Source of the DNA: Enchytraeus crypticus
Lineage: Eukaryota > Annelida > Clitellata > Enchytraeida > Enchytraeidae
DNA: 64,000 bases
NCBI GenBank assembly: GCA_905160935.1
Contig: CAJHZI010000481.1
Coordinates: 1,446,501 to 1,510,500 of the forward strand
Direction: 5' to 3'
Below, in pieces: positions 21,401 through 33,000 of the stretch. The notes beneath the pieces are model-generated. The model saw nothing but the letters and a program-made list of their open reading frames with translations, did no database searches and was not told where the DNA came from. The stretch's first letter is position 1. Each line of letters begins with the position of its first letter. Made by a program: the position numbers and the translations under genes.

Positions 21401-23628
21401 AGTTCAGTTTCCTAGACACAACACTGGAATCATTCTATAAACCATTTAACTAATGGAGGATTCAAGTGTTGTTTTACTAAAGTAGATACTGTTGTATATT
21501 ATGCTGAGGATGTTATTATAAATTTTACTTGCTATTCTTAAAATCAGCAACTAAATTCACATAAACTGTAATCAGTATTAAAAAATATTTACATGGTCCA
21601 ACAGTCTCTAAATTGTTTTAACAAAATGCACTAGAGTTATAAAAATTTGTGCAACCAAAATATTATTGCATCGCTAAATGTATAACTTTGATTCTGTTAA
21701 ATAAATTAAAATTATCAATAGATTATTGCAAAAGTTGAGTGTGAGTTGATTTATATCTACTTATTCATATTTATGCTTGGATCTGTAAACATTTATCTCT
21801 TTACACTTATTTCACGTTTACGCTTATATGTATCTATACTTATTTATTTCTTTACAAATATTTGATGTTTACGCTTATATGTTTCTACACTATCTATTTC
21901 TGCTTATATCTATCTACACTTTTTAAATCTTTTTACACTTATTTGATATTTTCGTGTAAACCTATCTGGATATAAGCTTAAATATCAACTAATTTATCTA
22001 TTTCCACTCTATCATTTACACTATATTTGCACTTATTTGATATTTTTCAGGAGATGTACCTGAGGAGGGTAAGTATCGCCTGAGATCAGTCTACGTTGTG
22101 ATGCGACATGGGGATCGTTCTGCCATTCATTCCATTCCCGGCCTTTATTCACGCGATCCATTCCTGTGTCGATTTTACCCGTGGATAATCGGCTCAGTTG
22201 AGGGTTTTTCTGAATACGTGGTAGCAGTGCGAGCTGGTTCTCCGCGACGCTCAAATCAGACGTACGCAGGATATCAGACGCATCCTGAGAGAAGCGAATG
22301 TGATTTAGGTGATTTGACACCAGAGGGAGCCGCACAGCAGTTTCGTAACGGCAGATTTCTGAGAGAGGCTTATATTACTAAGCATGCCTTGCTGGACGAG
22401 ACTAAACTGGAACAACAGGTATTTTATCTTTCCGAAGAAGTTACAAATAAATTATGATTAAATATTTACTATGTGTATCTGAATTGAAGCAGTTGTTAAA
22501 AAATGTCTGTTGTTAGTCAGTTTTCTTCAAAATATAGCTTTAATGTTTAATCATTTTTAATGTTTGATATACTACAATTTCTATAAAGTTCTAGTTCTAG
22601 ATCCCTGGGCTGGCTAAGCTGGGATTCAAGGAAGGATGATGATAAGGATGTGTTTGATAATATATTGCTAGTTTAAATTGAATTTATATACACTATTTAA
22701 AAGTTTAAAACTATTAGTTGATGTCTGCGGATTTTATTTCTGTTGCTTTGTTGCCTAACGTAAAATCCATTTCTCTCTTTTCTTTCAGGTGCTGATTCGT
22801 GCAACAACAATCAACCGGACATTTCAGTCGTCAGTGGCATTCCTGCACGGGTTTCTGACGTCCAGAAATGTTGATCTTCCAAGGTTCAACTACGAAATGG
22901 CTAACGACAATAGTATGTGCATTGAAAAATGTGAATGTTCTGGAATTGAACCTCATATCGATACGTTTGCTTCTTCATTTTCTCGCTCACTTGTAGGCGA
23001 CGAGATTCAGCGGGAGATTATAAGTAACACTGAAGGTCGCTTACGTATGACTCATCTGTTTGACTCGCTCGTAACTCGCTGGTGTCACCGCATCTCCATG
23101 CATATGGACAAACTCTCATCCTGCGTCAATGGCTCATTCGTTGCCAGAGTTCATGCTGAAATCAATTCCATCGGCCGTTTATCTATCTCCAGTGAAAACT
23201 ACAAACGCACAGCAAAATTAAAGATGGCACCACTGTTGCGAGAAATATCTGAACGTGCGATGAATATAGATAATGCGCGTGAGCCGCGGTTTGTTTTGTA
23301 TTCGGGCCACGACTCCACGGTGGAACCACTTCTCGCATCTCTCGGAGCGTCTGACGGCAAGTGGCCGCGTTACGCTGCTCGGATAATCTTTGAGATTTAC
23401 GAGTCTCAGCGGGGCGTTAGTGGAAAAGGAGAGCAGTTCATAAGAATACTTTATGACGGTGTAGTGATAACTTGCAGTACAGAATTCTGTTTGGGCAATT
23501 GTATCGAGCCGCTGCATTCAGGGTTGTGCCCTCTGCGGTTGTTTATAGGATACGCTAGGACCGGATTGTTGAAGTCTATTGGCGAAACGAGTTTAACTGA
23601 AGCTTGCTTAAAGCCAATAAAAGTATAA
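18442..23628 (+). CDS. PXYLP1: 2-phosphoxylose phosphatase (4 coding exons)
   Basis: Coding exons are 18442-18514, 20914-21018, 22051-22418 and 22789-23628, giving 461 residues (human about 480). Residues 7-24 form a single hydrophobic anchor after a basic start, so this is a type II Golgi membrane protein. The histidine-phosphatase signature RHGDR is at residues 78-82 (nucleophile His79), RATTINRT is at about 186-193, and the catalytic HD pair is in SGHDST (His356, Asp357). The orthologue removes phosphate from the linker xylose so that glycosaminoglycan chains can extend. An acceptor at 18389-18390 shows that a 5' UTR exon lies upstream. Intron 1 holds a Jockey-like LINE and a SINE-A. An AATAAA overlaps the last codons (23616-23621) and is unlikely to be the true signal. 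The gene is convergent with LAMC1. Confidence 0.94.
18695..18815. repeat. AT-only minisatellite
   Basis: Tandem units of about 12-15 bp (AATAATATATTT) lie in PXYLP1 intron 1. On the minus strand they read as an Ile/Leu/Asn-rich run of no coding meaning. Confidence 0.9.
19615..20700 (-). mobile_element. Jockey-like LINE, 3' part, in PXYLP1 intron 1
   Basis: On the minus strand there is a reverse-transcriptase YADD motif (SFIYADDNCSAYQSK, about 20640-20690). Next come the downstream segment TLWGEKANTIHSTALALCYS with AEYACAVWGRS and CRHITGCLKPT, and a C-terminal Cys/His segment (CECGLEEKDIDHLMNC). This order is typical of Jockey-superfamily elements. Frameshifts separate at least three pieces and the 5' half is absent, so it is inactive. 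Purine microsatellite sequence (GAGAGAG) flanks both ends, perhaps the target. Confidence 0.85.
20780..20880 (-). repeat. SINE-A copy, rearranged
   Basis: The minus strand shows the GGTTCAAATCCTGGGCTCGCC block and a GTGACGATGTCGAG-like segment on the plus strand beside GGAGCCAG. The head appears disturbed. It lies about 35 bp before PXYLP1 exon 2. Confidence 0.6.
21755..22050. repeat. degenerate tandem array ending at the PXYLP1 exon 3 acceptor
   Basis: Pyrimidine-rich units built on CTTATTTGATATTT and TATCTATTTCTTTACACTT recur four or five times at spacings of roughly 55-110 bp. The last unit, CTTATTTGATATTTTTCAG, is the splice acceptor itself. Divergence is high, so the array is old. Confidence 0.6.
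22605..22655 (+). mobile_element. GAT-tailed element, extreme 3' end
   Basis: AGCTGGGATTCAAGGAAGG followed by GATGATGATAAGGATG. It is in PXYLP1 intron 3. Confidence 0.55.
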
Positions 23629-24910
23629 CTGATATGTGGGGTGAGCTGTTTTGCATATAGAACTACGTATATTTATTAAGTGCTCGGGACCTCTTTGATA
23701 TCATCTTCGAGAGTGACGAAGCTGTTGTTAAGTCGTCATTGTATTCTACTGTAAAGGAAGCGATCATATTTCACAACATCTTGCTATAGTAGCAATTTCT
23801 CAATCATTAATTGCTGCTGACTTTTCTATGTGCAGCAGTTGTTCGTTGCTGCTGCTAAAATATTATGTACAGTATCGTGTGGCTGATATAAAAGAGTAAC
23901 AGTGTCTATTTTCGTATCGCTAGCATACTCCCAGAGAAGGTCCAGCTAAGATCTGAACCCGTGGCCTAGTGGGCACGTGTCATGGCAGTAGCATCAGTGC
24001 ATGAAGTCCCCTCCATTCTCTCTCTCTCTCTTTTGGTTGTAGTAGATTTCGTAGTGGACTTAAAGAAAGGGTCTCAAAATTTCAGACACTAAGGTTAAGG
24101 TCTTGGTAGTTATGCAGCGAGAATGTGTGGATTAATTCATGTGTTAAATTTAAATAATTTGCCTAATTAAAACATTTAAAGCCAAAATTTAAATTTAAGC
24201 CACTGGTGGGCATGACTTTAAGAGTCAATTGTCAAATATTTTGTGTACTTTATAAATTTTCCTCTGAAACTAGTGTACTGTTACTTATTTCTCTATGGTT
24301 TGTTAGGTTTTCTTACTCTTGTTTGGGTCATTGGTTTGAGACATATTTAAATTATTTCGCATGTTGTTTATAGGTCGCCTTCTATCAAGTTTTAATTAAT
24401 TTTCGACTTCTCAATGTTCGCATAATATTTGACCTTCTGACATCAAATTACTGTTTAAATTCTCACGTGGATTGTATATGCAATAGGTTAACTCAATTTT
24501 ATTCTTATGTATTTTCAACTGTGGTTCCGACTGTTAAACGTTATCATTTTATAATATGGTTTTGCAGGTGATTTTTAATGATCTAATTAAGTTTAAAAAT
24601 GAACTCTTAAATGATTTAAAACTTTAAATAATTACCTTTTACGTTAGCCGTTAGTATTATAAATTATGGACAGAATATATGAATTAAAATATAGGAGTTA
24701 TATATCACGTGTTTTATATTATGTGCAGCCATTTAATGTTTTTAACCTTAAGGTGGTGGTTTTCTATAGAATAATTAATTTGCATATTTAATTTGATTTA
24801 TGTATTCTTCTCCACCATAAGATCTTCGATCTTGTAATTGTATTAGCACTTTTCTGGGCACGCTAAAACCCTTAGAAAAAATCTTTCCTCCGTAGATAAA
24901 TATTCTGATA
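23629..24910. other. PXYLP1 3' flank, no gene recognised
   Basis: AT-rich sequence between convergent genes. A CTCTCTCTCT run lies near 24017, and a possible tRNA-like SINE scrap lies near 23940-23985 (GATCTGAACCCGTGGCC). I see no exon with supported splice sites. Confidence 0.4.
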
Positions 24911-24911
24911 C

Positions 24912-25040
24912 TTAGTCGTCATAGTGTGGTGCGCCTTGGCGTCCGTAGCTGCAGAGTTTGCTTGAGACGTCCCTGACATGCCTTATGGCAAGAAACCGAA
25001 CGTTAAATTCTTATTGTTTAATTGATTGATTATATTTTAA
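24912..25040 (+). repeat. SINE-B copy
   Basis: Contains TAGTCGTCATAGTGTGGTG, GAGACGTCCCTGACATGCC and an AATTGATTGATT tail. Intergenic between PXYLP1 and LAMC1. Confidence 0.7.
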
Positions 25041-25309
25041 GTGGGTTTTGTGTACATTCACTGTTACGCCGCATTCATCGTGGCCTACTGGTAACTCATT
25101 TTCTTATAAATTTTGTATCTTTGTAAATGTCTATGTACATAGTAACATTTGAGTTAAAGTTGCTTATCTTTATCGTCTATTGCGTTTTTGCCATACTGTG
25201 CTTTCTGTCTCTACATTGTGATGCCTTGATTTTTAACTGGACTCACGTTACAATGATCGTTTAATTGTGATGACATAATTTTATGATAGATAGAAAGAAT
25301 GACTGTGAT

Positions 25310-25386
25310 AAGTCGTGGAGAAGGTCTATTCGTATCCCGACCGTCGCTAAACTGGGATTCAAGCGAAGAAGATGATGATGATGTTA
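25310..25386 (+). mobile_element. GAT-tailed element 3' end
   Basis: GGAGAAGGTCTATTCGTATC, CTAAACTGGGATTCAAGCG and a GATGATGATGATG tail. Same 3' end as 2495-2601. Confidence 0.75.
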
Positions 25387-25389
25387 GAT

Positions 25390-26840
25390 TAAGCATAAAG
25401 TAGACTGCAAGCTATGTTTGGCTAATGTTTCCGTATCATAAGAGAAAGTGCAAAATTTAAAAAATCAGATATGAAGACATTCACATAATTTATTCGATAC
25501 AAAACACGAGCATAATAATTATAGAACAATAACCTAGCTAAATCCATGAAACACAACAAACTAACGTCTTTATTCTACAACACAGACAGGCACTTGTCTA
25601 CTATTGCTATTTATCAATCACTTAATCAATATTTAACGTCCGTTTTCTCATTCAAGTATGATGTCAGAGACGTCTTCAGCATAATAAGAATTATAAATCA
25701 GGGAAATGTTCTTTACACGTACACAGGTACCTGATGGATGAGTGCTGTGGTGTGTCTCGACCAATCCAAGCTCCATTAGAATAGGTAACAAAGTTAATCT
25801 CTGATTCCGCCTGGAGGCAAAACTGACGTTAAAATTGATTTTAATTGTATATTTCTTGTAGTTTAGCGATTTTGTAATTACTATGCTGCGTTTTGAGACA
25901 ATCAACTCCATCGCGTGTGTTTCAGTGAAGCAGCGCTATTTAGCTGATCGTCTTGCATCATAATCATTCTGCACTTTATAAATAGCTAATTCGGCAGTGG
26001 TTTTGGCAGTTTCTTTTCTATGTTTGAATGGCTTAAACGGTATATGTTAATTAAGCAATTTCATGAAACATTGACGATGCATGATTATTATACGCTGCGT
26101 CGAGAATAAAATATCTAATAACAATCGTCATGAGTCCGCCATTCTATTAGATATAAGCGGTAACTAGAGCAATAGATCTCTGCACAATTAAAGATATCAT
26201 AACAAATATATGCAGAATACTGTTGAGAGATTTCTTACATTTGCACGCAAAGACTACCTCCTTCTTAATTAGACGAGGTATTTGATGACATGCAGTAGCA
26301 AACTGTTAAAAGCATGAGAAAATGTTGCATCCAAAAGCTTCAGAGCTCTGTTATTGGTAGTTCAATATTTAGCTACATAAATAAAATCATGAATTATTCG
26401 TTACTGAATCATATCTTATGGCATTATCATAATTATTAGCAGATGGTTAAAAATATATGGGGCTGAGATATAAAAACACTGCGCGATTGTATAATTTTCA
26501 ACACGTACAAATAAGGCACACTGTTAAAATAAATATTAAATCATTTAAGAGCCTTTAAGTTAATCGCCACAGAATTCATAAATCTCGTCTAAGGGTGATT
26601 GCGATACGACAATATCTGACGTCCTTTCTTCAGTGAGACGCTGCGGGCAATTCTTGAGGTATAAAAGTAAAAATTACATATTTGACAATAATCTACCACT
26701 ACTAACACTATACACATGAGAACAAATATACGAATAAGACATTGTATGCTTATTTTGATGATGAGCAAAAATTCCTGCTTTTGCACTTTCTTGAAACAAC
26801 AAAAATCTATCCTAATATACTCACCATTTTTTCATATCAG
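25390..26840. other. likely LAMC1 3' UTR and flank
   Basis: No exon is recognisable. The LAMC1 transcript (minus strand) must end somewhere below 27047. Minus-strand AATAAA hexamers occur near 25488 and 25570, but they are too far to assign with confidence. A diverged SINE-B in minus orientation covers roughly 25615-25740. Confidence 0.35.
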
Positions 26841-26844
26841 CTCT

Positions 26845-26965
26845 GACTGATCAATCAATCAACGAGTATTTAACGCCCTGTTCATCGCCCTTAGGTCATG
26901 TCAGAGACATTAAACATAACAGCATCCACTTTGCTGCCTCGCATAATCTCAAACACATACAACGG
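26845..26965 (-). repeat. SINE-B copy
   Basis: On the plus strand it starts with an ATCAATCAATCAACG tail followed by TATTTAACGCCC and a GTCAGAGACATT segment, the reverse complement of the family. It lies about 80 bp beyond the LAMC1 stop codon, so it is probably in the 3' UTR. Confidence 0.65.
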
Positions 26966-27046
26966 TAAAACTGATTATATCATACTAACAATCTCGCTCA
27001 GCGTTCATTCTATTCTCTAACCACTTTAAATGCGGCAGAGCAACTC

Positions 27047-30000
27047 CTACCCACTCGTAGGATTTGTCGGCTCAAGACTTATCTTCTTGAAGCAGGTACG
27101 AGGTATGGTTGCGTTGATCTGTCGAATGTTCTCGACGTCTTGATTCAGACCGATCATCTGGTTGGTGTAGTCGTAGACCCACTGCGTCATCTCGACGTAC
27201 AACTTCTGCAGTTCCTCGTAGCGTACCTCTATTCCTGCCTCTATCAGAGTTCGCTCAGCGTCAGCCAAGCTCTGCTCCAGTTCCACCAGCTTCTTGATGT
27301 CAATCTCATCCAACAGACCTGGAAATATCCGCAATAATATCGGCGGTTAGTTTCCTTTTCTTACACTGATTTCATTTGATAGCTTGATATTTGATAGGAT
27401 TTTTTCTGGATTTTGGAATTTGCACCGTTTTTGGACCTTCTTTTTGCTCGCCGACTTGATTTTGTCTCAATAGTGCTCGATGTTGTCATTGATGACTGTG
27501 GCACTCTAATTGTTGTTATTATTATTATTATTGTTGGCTCAGTCGAGATTGAGATGGTATGGGCATATTGTGAGAAAGGCAGATGTGGATGTAGTAAAGA
27601 GAGTTCGGAGGGAAGAGTTGGATGTTAAGTTAGAGAGAGGTAGACCACAATTGACGTGGGATGCGGTAATTAAGAAGGACATGAAAAATAGGGGATTGAC
27701 TGGTGATATGGTGTGGGACAGGGAGGACTGGAGAAAGTCTATTCGTATCCCGACCCTTGTTAACCTGAGATTAAAAGGAAGATGATGATGATGACATGGA
27801 TTTCATTTGATTTCACTGAATTCAAAAAGTTAGAAACGAAGAAGTTCTGGAGAGAGTTGGTACTGATAGTAAGTTGACAAATGCATAAGAAGCGGCGAGA
27901 AGGGCTGGGTAGAACACATTCTAAGGGGGGATAGTTGACTAAAAAAGTCATAGATGATAGAATGGAAGGAATGAAAAGCAGAGGCAGACCGAGATTAAGA
28001 ATGTCCCATGATTTAGAGATCCATCCATATGACATTGTGGACATGAAGTGAAAAACGAGACACAGAGAAGGGTATTCCATGGTATATAAGCATCATATAT
28101 TATGGACCTGCCAGTATTCCCAGTAAGCAGTGAACTAAAAGTGCACTTTCATAAAATTTTTCAAAAGGAATTAAAAAGAGTAAAGGATGAATAATGTTAA
28201 ATTGAAATTTAAAATTTATTGAACGAAATAAAACAAATATAATAAAGCTAAACGGTATTGACAATAATCGGTATCGAACAAGGCTAGCAATAATCGTTGC
28301 CCATATTTACTTTAGGCATACACTGCAGTCACTACGGATTAAGAATAGCCTCCCATCACCATGGGGTGTTTGCTTCAACCTCTCAGCAATAAGTCTCTGT
28401 CTTCAATGGCGGTCACCTATCCAAGTACTAACCGGGCCCGACGGTGCTTAACTTCGTTTATTGAAGCGAACGCTAAACCAAATGAGCTAAAATTCGCCCC
28501 CTACAATACGTATTTTACAAACAAAATGATTCTTACCAAGTTGACGCAGGATATCGTTGACTGTGGTCAGTGCCACTGTAACTTTAGTCGATGAACTTTT
28601 TGCACTCGTCTTGGCCTGATCGGCTTTTTGTAGCGCCTAAGTAATGCAGTAAGACAGCGATTAAATAAAAGTACCCTTAAAGCATAAGTTAAAAATCATT
28701 TGGGCCTCTTTTACCGCAATAAATGGAAACCATGAATGACTAGCTCGAGTCGAACCCATAGCCTCTATCTCATCTGACTCTGACGCTACCGAAACAGGAT
28801 AAGTGGGCTACAGAAATTGCTACAAAATGTTCTAAACCGAATGGAAAAGTTTTATTCGGACCCTAGTTAAACTGAGCTTCAAGGAAAGATAATGAAGATG
28901 ATGATAAATGAATAAATGGGCACTATCTTTCAATTTCTTGCACAAACAGTTTTGCATTAACATCTCGCAAAATAATTTAGAAGTAAATACTTCGATTTAT
29001 TGGACCTATTGCAACCTTTTCAGAGCCTTGGTAGATGATAGAGCCTTGTGTAACATTCGTTTAATATCTACGAAGTTTCATCCGCCATGGTCCAATGACA
29101 TAACAATGATTCATACTTCTCTTCAACTGACTCACAGCTGAGTAACTGAACAGACGATAACTGAAACTCAAAAATTCTTTCCATCTCTTTCCACCTCAGG
29201 TCAAAATTCTGACCTCTACCCTCGGATCAATGATACCATTTTGATTCGCTTTCTCTTCGGTCTTTGTGCACTCAGTCGTCATCGTATGGTGCTTTGCCGT
29301 CTGTTTGGTCAGAGTCTGCTTGAGACATCCTTTACATTAACATACAGTGAGGAAAGGACATTAAATTCTAATTGGTTGATTGGTTAATTGATTGATTTAT
29401 TTATTTATCGATTAATTTATTGACTTAATTATTTATCGATCAATCGATCGATAAGTCGATTTATCGATCGATTGATCGATAAATCGATCAATCAATCGAT
29501 TGATTGATTGAAAACCAACCTCTTTAACTAGTTCAGCGTCTTGCTCCGCCTGTAGTTCCAGAGCTCTCAATCTCCTCTCGATGTCATCCACATCAGCCAA
29601 CAGCTGCTCTGTCTCCCTCGTCAGCTCCTCCGTCCTTTCCTTGGCCACCGTCGTCTCCGTGCGGATCTCCGTGATCTCCTGCAAAACATGAACTCATTCG
29701 TCATATCTCTTCATTGTGATCTCTAAATACAGTGAATTAATTCATATCTGTTCATTGCGATTTCCAAAACATTAATTAAATTATCATATGCTTTCGATGT
29801 GACTTCCGGCATCAATTCATCATCATATGGTTTCAATTTTTTTGCAGCAAAAATTAAATTTATTCTTCATGTGCTCAATTCAATATCCAGCATCAAGTGA
29901 ATAATTCATCAAAGGCTTAAAAATTAGAATAGATTCTAACAAGTAGCGTCTTATAGATTGATCATACGTTTATTCTATTTCAAAATAAAACTCGGCAACA

Positions 30001-33000
30001 AAATATTTTAAAGTTATCTAATGTATTAACTGAATTCTATCTGTATTTAAACATTTCTAGAGAAAACCTTGATGGCCCTTTCGGCAAGTATCTGCGCCTG
30101 TTCAGCGAGTTCTTTGGCAGCCACGGCATCAATTTCTGCATCAGACAGATTGTCCCGGGCTTCCTTTGTCTTCTGCTCTGCCTCACGTATGTACTGCTCT
30201 ATCAGCGTTATCTTCAGCATGGCTTCCTTAGCGGCAGCCTCGCTATCTCTCACCTTCTGGTCAAACTCTGTTAAACGTAGAAATCAATCAATCAATAATC
30301 AATCAGAATTAAACGTCCAACTGGAAGTTAAATATATTACCTTATTGATTGAAATATTGATTAACTCCCATTAATTATTGATAATTAATAAGAATTTTTT
30401 TTATATTCCGTATAGTTACACACATGACATACCGCATGTGTTTACAATGCTTTCCTTTCTTAAGTTTCTGTTTTTGTAGTTTTCGTTATTTCCTCCATTC
30501 CTTTCCATGGTTATTAGTAATCGTTGCCTTTTGTTGGCGCTCCAATAGCAGCCGGCGCGGATTTAAGAATAACCTCCAACACCCTGGGGATTGTTTACTT
30601 TCAAAGCTGTCTACACGCGGTCTTTCAAAGTGGTCGCCCACAATTTACTAACCGCGTGCAGCGTGGCTTTACTTCGTTCAACTGACGCGCAGCTTAACTG
30701 AGTGCGCTAAATCCCCCCCCGAATTAATGTTGATAATTCTTAATTCTTGTTAATATTGATTAATTCTTAGTTATTGTTTAATTCATATTGATTATATTGA
30801 TTAATTGATCCTCGCCCTAAGGCAATGTCAGGGACGTCTCTTGCAGACTCTGCACAAACAGACTCCAAACACTACATGATGTCGACTGAGTAGACATAGA
30901 CCACAAGAGAAATCGAGATAAAACAGCAAGTTCAAGATGCAAGGAATCATTATGAAAACGAATTATTAATAATAATCATAATAAATGTATCTAATTATTA
31001 TACATACACTTCACACATTTTTGGCATAACTAAATTCTGGTGCACAAGTTGTATTATAAAAAGTAAATAGGCCTATCTAACTGAGATATCATTCTATCTT
31101 ATCACAATAATTTTCTTTTTATATGTTCAAATCTAATTCTAGGATATAATAAGTAGCTAAAACAAAATACACTAAAATCAAACACTAGGGCACACTCAGC
31201 AATAAGAAATTCAAATTCAATAGTATTTAACTATTGTTTTATTTTATCACGAATTAAGAAACGAATTCGGCAGGGACCCGAACTCACGACCTTCTGCTCA
31301 ACAAACCTAACAGACAAAAAGATCAAAGAAAATCATAAATAAACTTATTCATTAACAAGAAACTTTCCTAAATGTAAATAATTTAAGTCTTAAACCTAGT
31401 AGAATCTTGAGGGTCTCCTGAGCTTCGCGCAGCAAATTCTCTGCCTTCTCGACCGCTTTGCGCGCCATATCTCGCGCGGCGTCAGCGTCAGCCAAGAGCT
31501 CGTCCGCGATCTGCTGCTCTCTATTGCCTCGCTCTATCAGAGTCGTAGTCTCAAATTTCTCTCTCTCGATCGTTGCCATTATCTCTCTGTGCTCCTGAAT
31601 CACAGTGTCTGCCTCTTCCTTGATTCTCTTGGCCTGCATGTATATAAAGTAACAACGATGGATGTAAACAGCTTCATCGCAACGGAAACAATAGATATTC
31701 ATGTTTAATTTTTTTAAAAAGCTAAAGCTAAGGTTAAAGTCAGTTTCCGCACACGAAAGCCATGTCAGTGACGAGCGAGCCCAGGATTTGAACCTAGCAC
31801 ATACGGATCCGCGGTCGAATGTCTTACCGACTTCGCCACAGGCTCCATCCAGTTATTTAATGATATATGGTTTACAAAAACTATAAATATATTTATTTTA
31901 TTCAAAGGCTAGAGAACGATATATAGTTTAGATATTATAGAAGCTGGGGTGTAGTTTAACGTGTGTTTCGTCTCTTGAAAACACACCAGTAATAGGACAA
32001 GTACTGAATTTGAACCCTGCACCTAGTAATCCGCAGACGGACAACTTACTACCACGTTACCTGCTTAACCGGTACTAAAAGACAACATAGTTTACATCAA
32101 CAATAAAAATGGACCTTTAGAAATTCATTAATGATGAATATTGACTGCAATAGACATTAACTTACGTCATCCTTGACCCTGTTGATGTCTGACGTAATGA
32201 CAGTGACGTCAGTTTTACTGACAGAGATGGCTGTGATGTCAGTGTAGATGCTGAGTGACTCCCTATATACATCCTGGGCTCTCTTCTGAGCATCATCGGC
32301 CATTCTCTTCGTCTCGTTGTACATGCGACTCGCATCCCTTATTCTAAAATATTTAATTTTATTACTATTAATTTCTAATTTCAATTGATTTTAATTTTTA
32401 ATTTCTATTATTCAATTATTTCGATTAGCCTATAACACTGCTATCTGTTTATCTTAGCACATTTATATGTAAACAATAAAAACATTCAACTTTGTAATTA
32501 TATTATAAATATAATAAAATTGTATTTATAACAAATAAAACATACTCATAATATTGATTTAAACTTCCCTGTCCTATTTAAACTGACATATATGTAACAA
32601 ACACCTAGTTAGTTCTTCCTATCTCGTACGATTGATAAGCTTTGTGAGACTTAGATACCCTACATTACGTTGAAACCTGCACGTTGAAATAATAATACAT
32701 TAGGTACACTATTCATTATCATCATCATCATTATCATCATCATCATCTTCTTCCCTTAAATCCCAGTTTAACTAGGATCGGGATAAGAATCGATCTTCTG
32801 CAATCCTCTCTGTCTCACACCATATCATCAGTCAATCCCCTATTTTTCATGTCCTTCTTTATCACTACATTCCACGTCAATTGTGGTCTACCTATTATTA
32901 AATTAGGTACTCTATTAATACTGCTATACAGTGTAACCTTTAACTGACAAAATACAAAATCTACTTAGCTTCCCACTGCCTTTCTTTCGTACTTCTCATT

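Noticed and set aside
22033-22335. A 100-codon minus-strand open frame
   Set aside because: It is the antisense of PXYLP1 exon 3, which carries the RHGDR catalytic motif on the plus strand.
28409-28456. Possible 5S rRNA gene
   Set aside because: Only about 48 bases match; both ends of 5S are missing and the flanks belong to a repeat family.
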